Shown here: positions 7,687 through 16,293 of the stretch, piece by piece | How positions within the stretch are numbered: the first letter of the stretch is position 1 | Layout: each line of letters begins with the position of its first letter | NCBI RefSeq assembly: GCF_014534745.1 | Contig: NZ_JACVVP010000006.1 | Coordinates: 124,001-188,000 of the forward strand | Source: Flammeovirga sp. EKP202 | GTDB lineage: Bacteria; Bacteroidota; Bacteroidia; Cytophagales; Flammeovirgaceae | Length of the DNA stretch: 64,000 bases | Direction: 5' to 3' | The notes under the pieces: generated by a model | The model's input: the letters and a program-made list of their open reading frames with translations, nothing else | Told to the model about the DNA's origin: nothing | Database searches by the model: none | Made by a program: the position numbers and the translations under genes

Positions 7687-9384
7687 CTAAAAACGATAGC
7701 CTACGCCAGCCATCAATTGGAAACCTTTTACATTGTATCGGTAATAATTTTCATAGGTTTGAGCAAAAAGATTATTCACCAAAATAAAGGCATCCAAATT
7801 CTCATTTATTTTATATTGAGCGGATAGATTTAAATCAAAAATCATTGGTAAATCCTCCGTTTCTTGTGCCGCAGTTTCTGCATCTACCCTCAATGCTTTT
7901 AAACCAATTTTGTTGTAAATATTCGCATTAAAAGTCCAATTTGACAAGTATTTATAGGTCACGGCCACATTGTTAACAGCCAATGGTTTGTGGTAAGGTT
8001 CTGCAATTCTATCATCACCAACGGAATAAAAATCCCAATTTGTTGAGGCCGTTACCATCCATTCTCTTTGAGTCCATGAACCTGCAACGTTCAAATTAAA
8101 AACACCCGTATTTCCTTCTGTAGCATAAGCCATCAAAAAACGAGAAACATCAGTGGGGTCATTTACAAAGAAGCCCATATTTTGGACAATAGCATAACCT
8201 AAACTTCCTCTTATCCCAATATTATCACCTACAATGGCATCAGCTCCCAAACGGATATCTACTAATTTACTTTCATGTAATAAAGAAATATCATTACTCA
8301 CCCACGGATTCTCCCCTGTCAAGGCCTTATAATCTACGATGTTGAGATCTCCTTTAATCTCTAAAAAGGCCGCCAGTTCGTCTTCTGCAATTGTATATTC
8401 TACAAAAACATCTGGATAGAAATAAAAGTTATTATCAAAAGAAGAAGAATCAGCACTGTAGGCAATTTTAGCTCCTGCCTTAATGTACCATTCATCAAAC
8501 GTTGCTTCGTAAGCACCGCCCAACTTCATCCAACTTCTATTAAGGTCTAAGTCCAACCCTTCAGTAGTGGTATTCTTGTACTGATTAAAAGCCCCAATAA
8601 GATTGACATGGACTTTTGCATCATTCAATAATTCATAAACGCCATGCAAGTCTACACCAATTTCCACCTCACTTGCATTATATCTATCTCCTGTATAATC
8701 AAAAAATAAATCTCCTTTTAAAGAATAATCATTACCTGTTAAATAAGATGGCATTTCATGACCAACTTTAAGGCTGAAATTATTGATGATTTGCTTTATG
8801 CTATCTTGACTGATTTGTGTTTCATCACCTTCGCCTCCATAAAAATGAGTTCCGATACGATCATATCCTAATGAAAAGGAAGATGTACCGTACTCCGAGA
8901 AGTATTTTCCAAAACCATCAATGGCGTTATGACTTCCTGCAGACAATTTTCTTGATACACTACCTTCTTGTGATGATCTATGCAAGAAATTAATTCCATA
9001 ATCAAAATCAGGGTTGACATTACTGTTTAGTCCACCTTCAATGTAAGGAGTAATAAAATTACCATACCCTACTCTAATGTATTTGCTATAATATTTTTTC
9101 TCCTCATGATCATCAATGACAGCTGCCAATTGTTTTGGAAGAGAATCGTTTAGTTCCATTCCAATCAACTCCAATTCATAGTTTTGAGGTGAAGGCTTTA
9201 CTTTTTTCTCTATTCTTTGAATTTTATCATACTCTCGCCCCATCGTTTGTAACTCATAACTAGAGTTTTTTTCGATGACAACCTCAGCATTATCCAAATT
9301 AGAGTTATCATTAGTTTGAGCCATCAATGGAGAAACAATGACAAGGCCAAAAACTAGAAGTATATATCGTTTAAAGTGCTTCAT
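7687..9384 (-). CDS. outer-membrane beta-barrel, TonB-receptor-like
   Basis: 565 residues from the preferred ATG at 9384. A start 11 codons upstream would overlap the TPR gene, whereas 9384 leaves a 4-base gap and gives a clean signal peptide (KRYILLVFGLVIVSPLMAQ). From about residue 100 on there are repeated amphipathic strands (YIRVGYGNFITPYIEGGL, SSFSLGYDRIGTHFYGG) ending in FQLMAGVGYRF, a typical barrel C-terminus with terminal Phe. No plug domain is apparent, so it is a barrel related to TonB-dependent receptors rather than a full receptor. It is translationally close to the TPR protein and probably its outer-membrane partner. Confidence 0.82.
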   Translation of the reverse strand: MKHFKRYILLVFGLVIVSPLMAQTNDNSNLDNAEVVIEKNSSYELQTMGREYDKIQRIEKKVKPSPQNYELELIGMELNDSLPKQLAAVIDDHEEKKYYSKYIRVGYGNFITPYIEGGLNSNVNPDFDYGINFLHRSSQEGSVSRKLSAGSHNAIDGFGKYFSEYGTSSFSLGYDRIGTHFYGGEGDETQISQDSIKQIINNFSLKVGHEMPSYLTGNDYSLKGDLFFDYTGDRYNASEVEIGVDLHGVYELLNDAKVHVNLIGAFNQYKNTTTEGLDLDLNRSWMKLGGAYEATFDEWYIKAGAKIAYSADSSSFDNNFYFYPDVFVEYTIAEDELAAFLEIKGDLNIVDYKALTGENPWVSNDISLLHESKLVDIRLGADAIVGDNIGIRGSLGYAIVQNMGFFVNDPTDVSRFLMAYATEGNTGVFNLNVAGSWTQREWMVTASTNWDFYSVGDDRIAEPYHKPLAVNNVAVTYKYLSNWTFNANIYNKIGLKALRVDAETAAQETEDLPMIFDLNLSAQYKINENLDAFILVNNLFAQTYENYYRYNVKGFQLMAGVGYRF

Positions 9385-9388
9385 TTTC

Positions 9389-12300
9389 TTAGTTGGTAGG
9401 TTGTTGGTTACTTGCATTCTCTTTTAATTCTTCTAAATCAGCAATTCTCTTTTTGGCAATTGCTTTGTCCTGAGGGGAAGATGTAAAATTATAAACAGAT
9501 TCTAAGGTCGCTTTTGCCTGATAGAAATCTTCAACGCTGATATAATTTTCTGCAATCAATAAATAAGCCTTACTTGTCCAATCAGTATAACTTGCATATC
9601 GTTTTTGAACATCAATTAATGCCGTAGTACTTTGATCAAGTCCTTTTTTCAAAACTTCCTTACTTGGCTCATTCTTTATGGCCATTGCTCTGAGTGTATA
9701 CCCTACAAAATATTGTGCTTCTGCCCCAATTTTTGAGCTTGCTTTCTGTGCCACCTCATCAAATAGTGTCAGGGCCTCGCTCAATTTATCTTCTTGTAAA
9801 TGTACTTTTGCAATGTAAAGTTCTGCTTCTAAAAGGCTTCGCTTTACATTATTCTCAATGATTTTATTTGCATAAGCCATTGTTGCACCGTAATCTTTCA
9901 CTTCATAGTTCGCTTTCATTAAACCAACATATACAGCCCATGAAGTCGATTTTCTTGTGGCAATTTTTTCCAATTCAACAAATGAAATAATGGCGTCTTC
10001 AAACTTCTCCGTTTGCAATTGTAATTCACCGATATATCGTAATGCTTTTTCTTTGGTAGGCATTTTCTGAACAATCTGAAAAGCAGCAATCGCCTTTTCT
10101 TTATCATTCTTAAATTTATAAGCTACCCCTAAAGCAAAGGCTGCATCATCAGTATACTGAGAATAAGGAGAATTGTCGATAAATTGTTGTAGAGTAACGA
10201 TCGCTTTATCGTATTCTTTATTTTGATAAGGTTGAATGGCCAACTCATAATCACCTCTTAAGGTTGCTGTACTTTCAGGATTGGCCTCTTTGAATTTTGT
10301 CTGATAGTTACTGATTTCACTTACTGCATATCCACTAGAATTGATATCCTGTAATGCCGTAATCGAAGCTTCTGCATTCTGAGATGTAGGGTCAGTATCA
10401 ATAACTTCTTTATAATCTCTTTCCGACAATGACATTTCCCCTTCCAATTGATAACACAATGCTCTTTTGGCTAAACTCGGAATATAAACTTCTGTATTTT
10501 TATATCGATTTATAATCTGAGTAAAACTCTTTATCGCTTCAGCATTTCGATCTTCTTCGGCATAGATCAATCCAATTTGATAATACGCTAAAGGTGCAAA
10601 AGTAGAGCTCTTATAGTCATTCCCAACTTTTTGATACAGACGAATAGCGTTATCCAACTGCCCCAAAGCTTTATAATTTTGAGCCATTTGGTAATTCACA
10701 TAATCTAATTCTTTTACACCAGAAGAAATGGCCATATTGTAGGAACGAATTGCCACTTTATAGTTCTGCAAACCAAAATAACAATCAGCTCTTCTTAACA
10801 TCGCTTCACCAATTTTATCTCTTGATTCAATCGTTCTGCCTTTATTGATATAGTTGGACAAGTCTTCAATAGCCAACTCAAATTCCTCATCTGCATAATT
10901 AGCGTATCCTTTTCCAAATAAACTAGGAACGTAGAATTGAGAACTTTCAGGTACTTTATTATAGGACATCACTGCTGAGTCATAAACTTCCAAGAAAGAA
11001 TAAGCCTCACCCAACCAATAGTTTGATGCATCTAAAAGATCTTCATTGATTGGAAAACGCTGTGATTTTATCAGATAATTAATAGCTCCTCTCCAATCAT
11101 CATCATTGGCATTTTCTACAGATTTATTAAATGCTGCTTCTTGATAGGCTCTTCTTGTATCCACATTTACAGTAGATAATCTATCAAACATTTCTAATGC
11201 CTTAGTGTAATCGCCAGAGTTAACATAAGCCACTTGAAGTAAATGATCTATTTCTCCTTTTTTATCTGAATTTGGAAAATAAGCCACAAAGAAATCACAA
11301 GCATCCGGCACTTGTGTATAAAGACCAACATCAAACAACACCTTAATATAATTGTAAGCCGCCAATTCTTGTAGCTCTCTATTAAAAGTTAAATGTCTTG
11401 ATTGTTCGAATGCTAATAATGCTTTATCCTTTTCGCCAATCGATAAAGATGTTACTCCTAAATCATAAGATGCGACTTGGGCAAGTTCATCCTTCTCGTC
11501 TGCTGCAATAGACAAAGGTTGGATTGCCTCGTGATAAAGCTTCACTTTAAATTTTGAAAAACCTATTTGATAAGCCGTTACTCTATCAATGGCTTGTAAA
11601 GGCACTTCCGCCATATAAGCATCAAAATAGAATAAAGCTTTTTCATAATCATGTTTTTTATAATATACTTTACCAGTGAATAAAAAGGCGTCTGGAGGTA
11701 AATGAATTCCTGTTTCCTTGGCTTCATTTACCATTTCAAGCATTTTATTCTCCTGTCCTGTTTTATAGTAAGCGATAGGTAAAAGAGCATAAGCATGCGA
11801 TCTGATTTGAGGATCAGTAGTTGATTTTTCGAGATCGGTAATTGCTTCTTCAAACTCACCTTGATCAAACTCAATATACCCCGCATAATAACTCGCTTTT
11901 AAAGCATAAGCATGTGTCCCTTTTTTGAGTATTTGGAAAAGCTTACTCGCCTCTTCCATTTTTCCTTGATCAAAATTTGCATAAGCCGCCTGATAAGCAA
12001 CTCTCACGTCATCATCGTCAAAAAAATCAAACAAAGGATCTCTGTTAAAAGCCTCCAATGCTTTAGCATATTCCCCTTTATCAAAATAATAGCCTCCCAA
12101 CACTTTATAGGCTTTACTTGAAAAAGGATGAACAGGATACCTATTGACAAAATCTATGATTTGGCGTTCAGCGTCTGGATGCTGTAACTCAAGATTACAA
12201 ACTGCTATATAATACTCCGTTTCAATACACTTTTCATCCTCTCCACAATGCTTCTGTTGAAATCGGGACAAATATCTTCTGGCAGCAGAAAAATTATGCT

Positions 12301-12442
12301 CGTTATATAAAACAATTCCTTTATTAAACAGTTTAACCTCATCAGAAAAATATAATGACTCTTGTGCCATGGAAGGTACAAAAGGAAGGGTTGACAGTAA
12401 TAAAATTAGAATGTTGAAGCTCTTTTTTAGACAATTGATCAT
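9389..12442 (-). CDS. large periplasmic TPR-repeat protein
   Basis: 1017 residues with a signal peptide (ends PFVPSMAQ) followed by tetratricopeptide-like repeats over nearly the whole length, for example AARRYLSRFQQKHCG, AYKVLGGYYFDKGEYAKALE, ASYYAGYIEFDQGEFEEAI and PLAYYQIGLIYAEEDRNAEA. It probably acts as a periplasmic, possibly outer-membrane-associated, scaffold. The downstream barrel begins 4 bases after its stop, and HU-SPOR and ExbB-ExbD-TonB genes follow in the same direction; similar neighbourhoods occur in other Bacteroidota (general knowledge). No catalytic domain is visible. Confidence 0.88.
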   Translation of the reverse strand: MINCLKKSFNILILLLSTLPFVPSMAQESLYFSDEVKLFNKGIVLYNEHNFSAARRYLSRFQQKHCGEDEKCIETEYYIAVCNLELQHPDAERQIIDFVNRYPVHPFSSKAYKVLGGYYFDKGEYAKALEAFNRDPLFDFFDDDDVRVAYQAAYANFDQGKMEEASKLFQILKKGTHAYALKASYYAGYIEFDQGEFEEAITDLEKSTTDPQIRSHAYALLPIAYYKTGQENKMLEMVNEAKETGIHLPPDAFLFTGKVYYKKHDYEKALFYFDAYMAEVPLQAIDRVTAYQIGFSKFKVKLYHEAIQPLSIAADEKDELAQVASYDLGVTSLSIGEKDKALLAFEQSRHLTFNRELQELAAYNYIKVLFDVGLYTQVPDACDFFVAYFPNSDKKGEIDHLLQVAYVNSGDYTKALEMFDRLSTVNVDTRRAYQEAAFNKSVENANDDDWRGAINYLIKSQRFPINEDLLDASNYWLGEAYSFLEVYDSAVMSYNKVPESSQFYVPSLFGKGYANYADEEFELAIEDLSNYINKGRTIESRDKIGEAMLRRADCYFGLQNYKVAIRSYNMAISSGVKELDYVNYQMAQNYKALGQLDNAIRLYQKVGNDYKSSTFAPLAYYQIGLIYAEEDRNAEAIKSFTQIINRYKNTEVYIPSLAKRALCYQLEGEMSLSERDYKEVIDTDPTSQNAEASITALQDINSSGYAVSEISNYQTKFKEANPESTATLRGDYELAIQPYQNKEYDKAIVTLQQFIDNSPYSQYTDDAAFALGVAYKFKNDKEKAIAAFQIVQKMPTKEKALRYIGELQLQTEKFEDAIISFVELEKIATRKSTSWAVYVGLMKANYEVKDYGATMAYANKIIENNVKRSLLEAELYIAKVHLQEDKLSEALTLFDEVAQKASSKIGAEAQYFVGYTLRAMAIKNEPSKEVLKKGLDQSTTALIDVQKRYASYTDWTSKAYLLIAENYISVEDFYQAKATLESVYNFTSSPQDKAIAKKRIADLEELKENASNQQPTN

Positions 12443-12822
12443 TGCTTTAAAAAATATATTTTTAGGGTTTATCTTTTTTTGTAATTCAATTCAATAGACA
12501 CAAAACAGATTTTGAACTTAATTTAAACAAAAATGAATATTATAATAATTTATTAAAAGTTTTGAAGGAATTGATTTAGGTTGAAGTCTATTTAAATGAT
12601 AAAAAGAAGCGAAAAACCTGCTTTTTAAAGCATTTCTGAAAAGTATTCTACTTCTCGTTAATCCGTTATTAACTTTCAATAAGGAAATATTAATTTCTAT
12701 TAAGAATTCACACAAGTACTTATAATCAATCATTTAAATCAACAATTGTCAAACTATAGATTAATTTTTTATAAATATGTCGATTAATCCATTTTTTTGA
12801 TACGATTCTGTAAAAAAATAAG
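12443..12822. other. intergenic, no gene seen
   Basis: AT-rich divergent spacer between the TPR gene and hisG. It should hold the promoter of the envelope cluster on the minus strand. Short minus-strand frames here lack any recognisable protein. Confidence 0.5.
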
Positions 12823-12830
12823 TAGCTTTG
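12823..12830 (+). promoter_or_regulatory. -7 box of hisG promoter (TAGCTTTG)
   Basis: Matches TAnnTTTG. A TTTG lies about 23 bases upstream, slightly wider than usual. Predicted transcription start is near 12837, giving hisG a leader of about 110 bases. Confidence 0.5.
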
Positions 12831-12852
12831 ATGTGAAATTTAATATTAGAGT

Positions 12853-12927
12853 GAAGTAGCAAAATATCTACTTCATTGTAAAACTAGATGAACAATTTAA
12901 CACTTCAAGTGTAAACACTAAAAGTGT
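12853..12927 (+). promoter_or_regulatory. structured hisG leader with tandem palindromes
   Basis: Three short inverted repeats occur in the predicted hisG leader: GAAGTAG/CTACTTC (12853-12859 with 12868-12874), ACACTTCAAGTGT (12900-12912) and ACACT..AGTGT (12915-12927). The last two start 15 bases apart and share half-sites. They could be an operator or RNA hairpins. No His-rich leader peptide is visible. Confidence 0.35.
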
Positions 12928-12947
12928 AAGACACAATTTAAAAGATT

Positions 12948-13805
12948 ATGCAAAAACTTAAGATTGCAATCCAAAAGTCAGGAAGGTTGAGTGATGGTTC
13001 ACTTAACTTAATCCGTCAATGCGGAATCAAAATTCCTAGAATGAAGGGAGCTTTAAAAGCAGAAGCTAGTAATTTCCCTCTAGAATTTTTATTCTTAAGA
13101 GACGATGACATTCCAGGATACGTCCAAGATGGCGTAGCTGACCTTGGCATTGTCGGTGCCAACGAGGCTGTTGAAAAAGACAAAAACGTTGACACTATCC
13201 ATCATCTTGGGTTTTCTAAATGTCGACTCTCAATCGCTATCCCTAAGGAACAAGAATACAATGGTATTCAAGATTTAGACGGTAAAAGCATTGCTACTTC
13301 TTACCCTAAAATCTTGGGAGACTTCTTAACTGAAAAAGGCGTAAAATGTGATATTCATGAGATCTCTGGATCAGTGGAAATCGCTCCTAATATTGGTTTG
13401 GCTGATGCTATTTGTGACTTAGTAAGTACAGGTAGTACTCTAATGCAAAACAACTTGAAAGAAGTAGAAAGCATCTTCAAGTCAGAGGCATTATTGATCG
13501 CCACTCCTGGTCTTTCTGAAGAGAAAAAAGAAATCATTGATCAGTTAATGTTTAGAATTAACGCTTTACAGACTGCTGATAACAATAAATATATTCTTTT
13601 GAATGCTCCAAAAGAAAACTTGGACACTATTCTCAACTTATTACCAGGTATGCGTAGCCCTTCTATTCTTCCGTTGGCTGATGAAAGCTTCGTTTCTGTA
13701 CATACTGTAATTGCAGAAGATGATTTCTGGTCAAAAATCGAAGAACTGAAAGCTGCTGGTGCTGAAGGTATTCTTGTTGTTCCAATCGAGAAGATGATTT
13801 TATAA
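12948..13805 (+). CDS. hisG: ATP phosphoribosyltransferase (long form)
   Basis: Catalyses the first step of histidine synthesis, joining ATP and PRPP to form phosphoribosyl-ATP. The 285-residue length matches the HisG long form, which has an ACT-like C-terminal domain for histidine feedback (here about 215-285, VSVHTVIAEDDFWSKIEELKAAGAEGILV region). Core signatures are KIAIQKSGRLSDGS at the start, VADLGIVGANE at about 64-74 and the PRPP-binding loop DLVSTGSTLMQNNL at about 163-176. No hisZ partner is needed for this form. The gene is separated from hisD by 86 bases containing a strong terminator. Confidence 0.96.
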   Translation: MQKLKIAIQKSGRLSDGSLNLIRQCGIKIPRMKGALKAEASNFPLEFLFLRDDDIPGYVQDGVADLGIVGANEAVEKDKNVDTIHHLGFSKCRLSIAIPKEQEYNGIQDLDGKSIATSYPKILGDFLTEKGVKCDIHEISGSVEIAPNIGLADAICDLVSTGSTLMQNNLKEVESIFKSEALLIATPGLSEEKKEIIDQLMFRINALQTADNNKYILLNAPKENLDTILNLLPGMRSPSILPLADESFVSVHTVIAEDDFWSKIEELKAAGAEGILVVPIEKMIL

Positions 13806-13816
13806 AAATTACCATT

Positions 13817-13855
13817 GAAGTTATGATGGGTAAAAGCTCATCATAACTTCTTTTT
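13817..13855 (+). terminator. terminator between hisG and hisD
   Basis: Perfect 12-bp stem (GAAGTTATGATG at 13817-13828 with CATCATAACTTC at 13839-13850) followed by TTTTTATTCT. It has the form of an intrinsic terminator inside a presumed operon. Confidence 0.8.
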
Positions 13856-13891
13856 ATTCTATCATACTTCTCTTCTAAATGAAGACGAAAT

Positions 13892-15172
13892 ATGAAATTA
13901 TATAAAAACCCCTCAAAAGATAATTGGTCAGAGCTATTACTTAGACCTGCCATGAGTATTGAGGAAATAGAGAAACAAGTACAGCCCATCCTAAAAGCTG
14001 TACAAAATGAAGGTGACGCTGCTTTAAGAGCTTTTTCTTTACAGTTTGATAGAGCGGATATTGATTCTTTTTTAGTTTCAAAAGAAGAATTTGACGAAGC
14101 TGAAACACTCGTCGCTCCTGAATTGAAAGAATCTATTTCAATTGCTATTGAAAACATCACAAAGTTTCATGCTGCCCAAAAAACTGAAACTTTGAAAGTG
14201 GAGACTATGAAGGGAATCCAATGCTGGAGAAAAAGCGTTCCTATTCAAAAAGTAGGTCTCTATATCCCAGGTGGAACTGCTCCTTTATTCTCTACTGTAA
14301 TAATGATTGGTGCTCCGGCATTGATCGCAGGTTGTGAGGAAGTATTTTTGTGTACTCCTCCAAACTCTGAAGGAAAGGTACATCCCGCTATTTTGTATGC
14401 AGCAAATAAAATTGGTTTAAAGAAAGTATTTAAAGTTGGTGGAGCTCAAGCAATTGCCGCTATGACTTACGGTACTGAAACTATACCAAAAGTTTCAAAG
14501 ATTTTTGGACCAGGTAACCAGTATGTGACAGCTGCCAAACAACTTGCCACTAAAGAAGGTATTGCTATCGATATGCCTGCCGGACCGTCTGAGGTATTGG
14601 TTTGGGCAGATGATACTGCTAACCCATCTTTTATCGCAGCCGATTTATTGTCTCAAGCTGAACACGGTACAGATAGCCAAGTAATTTTAGTTTCTACTTC
14701 TGAAGATACTATCCGTAAAACGGAAGAAGAATTAGAGAAACAATTGACTGTATTACCTCGTAGAGAGATTGCTAAAAAGGCATTAGACAACAGTAGAAGC
14801 TTCTTGATTGAAGATGAAGCAACAGCTTTAGAATTGGTCAACGAATATGCAGCAGAACACTTAATCTTATCATTGAGTAATGCTGAAGAAATTGCTGAGA
14901 AGATTGTCAATGCAGGGTCTGTATTTGTAGGTCATTATACACCTGAATCTGCAGGTGATTATGCTTCAGGTACAAATCATACGCTACCAACATACGGTTA
15001 TGCCAAAAACTATTCTGGTGTTTCTTTAGATAGTTATTACAGAAAAATCACTTTCCAAAAAATCGACAAAGAAGGTTTAAAAGCGTTAGGACCGCACGTT
15101 GAAAGAATGGCAGCAGCAGAAGAGTTAGATGCTCATAAAAATGCCATTACAGTACGATTAAATGAATGCTAA
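13892..15172 (+). CDS. hisD: histidinol dehydrogenase
   Basis: Zinc enzyme that oxidises L-histidinol to L-histidine in two NAD-dependent steps, the last of histidine synthesis. The 426-residue length is normal. Signatures include VGLYIPGGTAPLFSTVIM, IFGPGNQYVTAAK, DMPAGPSEVLVWADD, the zinc-ligand region LLSQAEHGTDSQVIL, and HVERMAAAEELDAHKNA near the C-terminus. It lies downstream of hisG; no promoter is evident in the 37 bases after the terminator, so expression may rely on read-through. The other his genes are not in this window. Confidence 0.96.
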   Translation: MKLYKNPSKDNWSELLLRPAMSIEEIEKQVQPILKAVQNEGDAALRAFSLQFDRADIDSFLVSKEEFDEAETLVAPELKESISIAIENITKFHAAQKTETLKVETMKGIQCWRKSVPIQKVGLYIPGGTAPLFSTVIMIGAPALIAGCEEVFLCTPPNSEGKVHPAILYAANKIGLKKVFKVGGAQAIAAMTYGTETIPKVSKIFGPGNQYVTAAKQLATKEGIAIDMPAGPSEVLVWADDTANPSFIAADLLSQAEHGTDSQVILVSTSEDTIRKTEEELEKQLTVLPRREIAKKALDNSRSFLIEDEATALELVNEYAAEHLILSLSNAEEIAEKIVNAGSVFVGHYTPESAGDYASGTNHTLPTYGYAKNYSGVSLDSYYRKITFQKIDKEGLKALGPHVERMAAAEELDAHKNAITVRLNEC

Positions 15173-15191
15173 GGCATTATTGTAAATACAT

Positions 15192-15228
15192 AAAAAAACC
15201 TTCTCATTTTACTTGAGAAGGTTTTTTT
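15192..15228. terminator. bidirectional terminator after hisD
   Basis: Perfect 15-bp stem (15192-15206 with 15214-15228) with A-tract and T-tract in its arms, between convergent hisD and the lipoprotein gene. Confidence 0.88.
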
Positions 15229-15242
15229 GTTTTTAATATCTT

Positions 15243-15647
15243 CTAGAAAGTTGATTTAACCTGAGGCCTTAATTTTTCCAATAGAATAATGACTTCAGCT
15301 TTATCTTGTAAAAAATTATCAACTCTACTGTGTACCAATTTCATTCTTGTATCAATGTCTAAACTATCAAGATCCTCATCATCTCCAATTACATTTTCAC
15401 CGTCTACATATTCCTCATAAAGTAAAATGCCATCATAACGAACTATTTTAAAATGGAGAATTGAAGAGTTTAGATCGTCACCACTTAATTCTGCACTAAA
15501 AGTGTCTAGCTTTAGAGGTTTAGAATATGTCAATTCATATTGTTTCATATACAGCAGATCCTCGGCAAGCGATTCTTCAATCGCATCCTCTTCACAACTC
15601 ATGCAGAGCAGTAAAACTAATCCATATATGATTTTTTTTATTGACAT
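15243..15647 (-). CDS. small lipoprotein of unknown function
   Basis: 134 residues with a lipoprotein signal (LVLLLCMSC, lipidated Cys18) followed by an acidic stretch EEDAIEES, which resembles the acidic lipoprotein export signal that sends Bacteroidota lipoproteins to the surface. The remainder (LTYSKPLKLDTFSAELSGDD, LHFKIVRYDGILLYEEYVDGE) is not recognised. A minus-strand TATCTTTG box about 27 bases upstream suggests its own promoter. It is monocistronic. Confidence 0.75.
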   Translation of the reverse strand: MSIKKIIYGLVLLLCMSCEEDAIEESLAEDLLYMKQYELTYSKPLKLDTFSAELSGDDLNSSILHFKIVRYDGILLYEEYVDGENVIGDDEDLDSLDIDTRMKLVHSRVDNFLQDKAEVIILLEKLRPQVKSTF

Positions 15648-15673
15648 CTAATATTTATTCATTCAACACTTAA

Positions 15674-15681
15674 CAAAGATA
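15674..15681 (-). promoter_or_regulatory. -7 box (TATCTTTG) for the lipoprotein gene
   Basis: Exact TAnnTTTG match on the minus strand, ending 27 bases before the ATG at 15647. Confidence 0.55.
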
Positions 15682-16293
15682 GGACTTTTTTACGTTTAAA
15701 TTTAACTATTTTTCATATTTTGTTAAAGACCTCTAAATATCAATGTTAATTAATGTAAATACTACCATTAAAAGATTAATAAAACGAACTTTTTCAAAAA
15801 ACCTCACAATAACAGACAGTGGAATGTTTAAAAATGTACGAAAGGAATGAAAAAAATGTCGTACATAGTTTAAAGTTTTTTAATATTCATTTTATTACTT
15901 TCCGAAAATTGTTTTTTTTCATCACCATAAAAAGTATCAAAAATAGGTGCTTTTATGCCTTTTCAAACTATTTTTCACGGGTAAAGTTCGATAAGTCCTA
16001 TCGTTTATTTGAAATTCAATACTTGCATTATACACTTCAAGAAGTGTGCTGTTAACTATCAAAAATTAGCTCATAGTATACCAATTGTACCTATATCCTA
16101 ACCATTAAAGAATTATATTATTAATTGACAGTTATGAGTAGAATGTAATATTACTGTAAAAATTACATTTGTTATACAACGTTTTAACTTGATTTTTTAA
16201 ACTGTGATATCAACATAGTACAAAAGTGACAACTTCATTTTCATCAAGTTTAAATTATAATTTACATTCGATATAATCTGTATAATAAGAAGT
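15682..16293. other. intergenic, no gene seen
   Basis: AT-rich divergent spacer of about 610 bases. A 78-codon plus-strand frame (15819-16055) has no recognisable features and is dismissed. The sulfatase promoter must be here but no clear -7 box was found. Confidence 0.5.

Noticed and set aside
9385-9417. Upstream start for the beta-barrel that would overlap the TPR gene
   Set aside because: The internal ATG at 9384 gives a standard signal peptide and a 4-base gap.
15819-16055. 78-codon frame upstream of the sulfatase
   Set aside because: Composition is that of AT-rich spacer (Phe/Lys/Asn/Ile-rich); no promoter, homology impression or coding bias.
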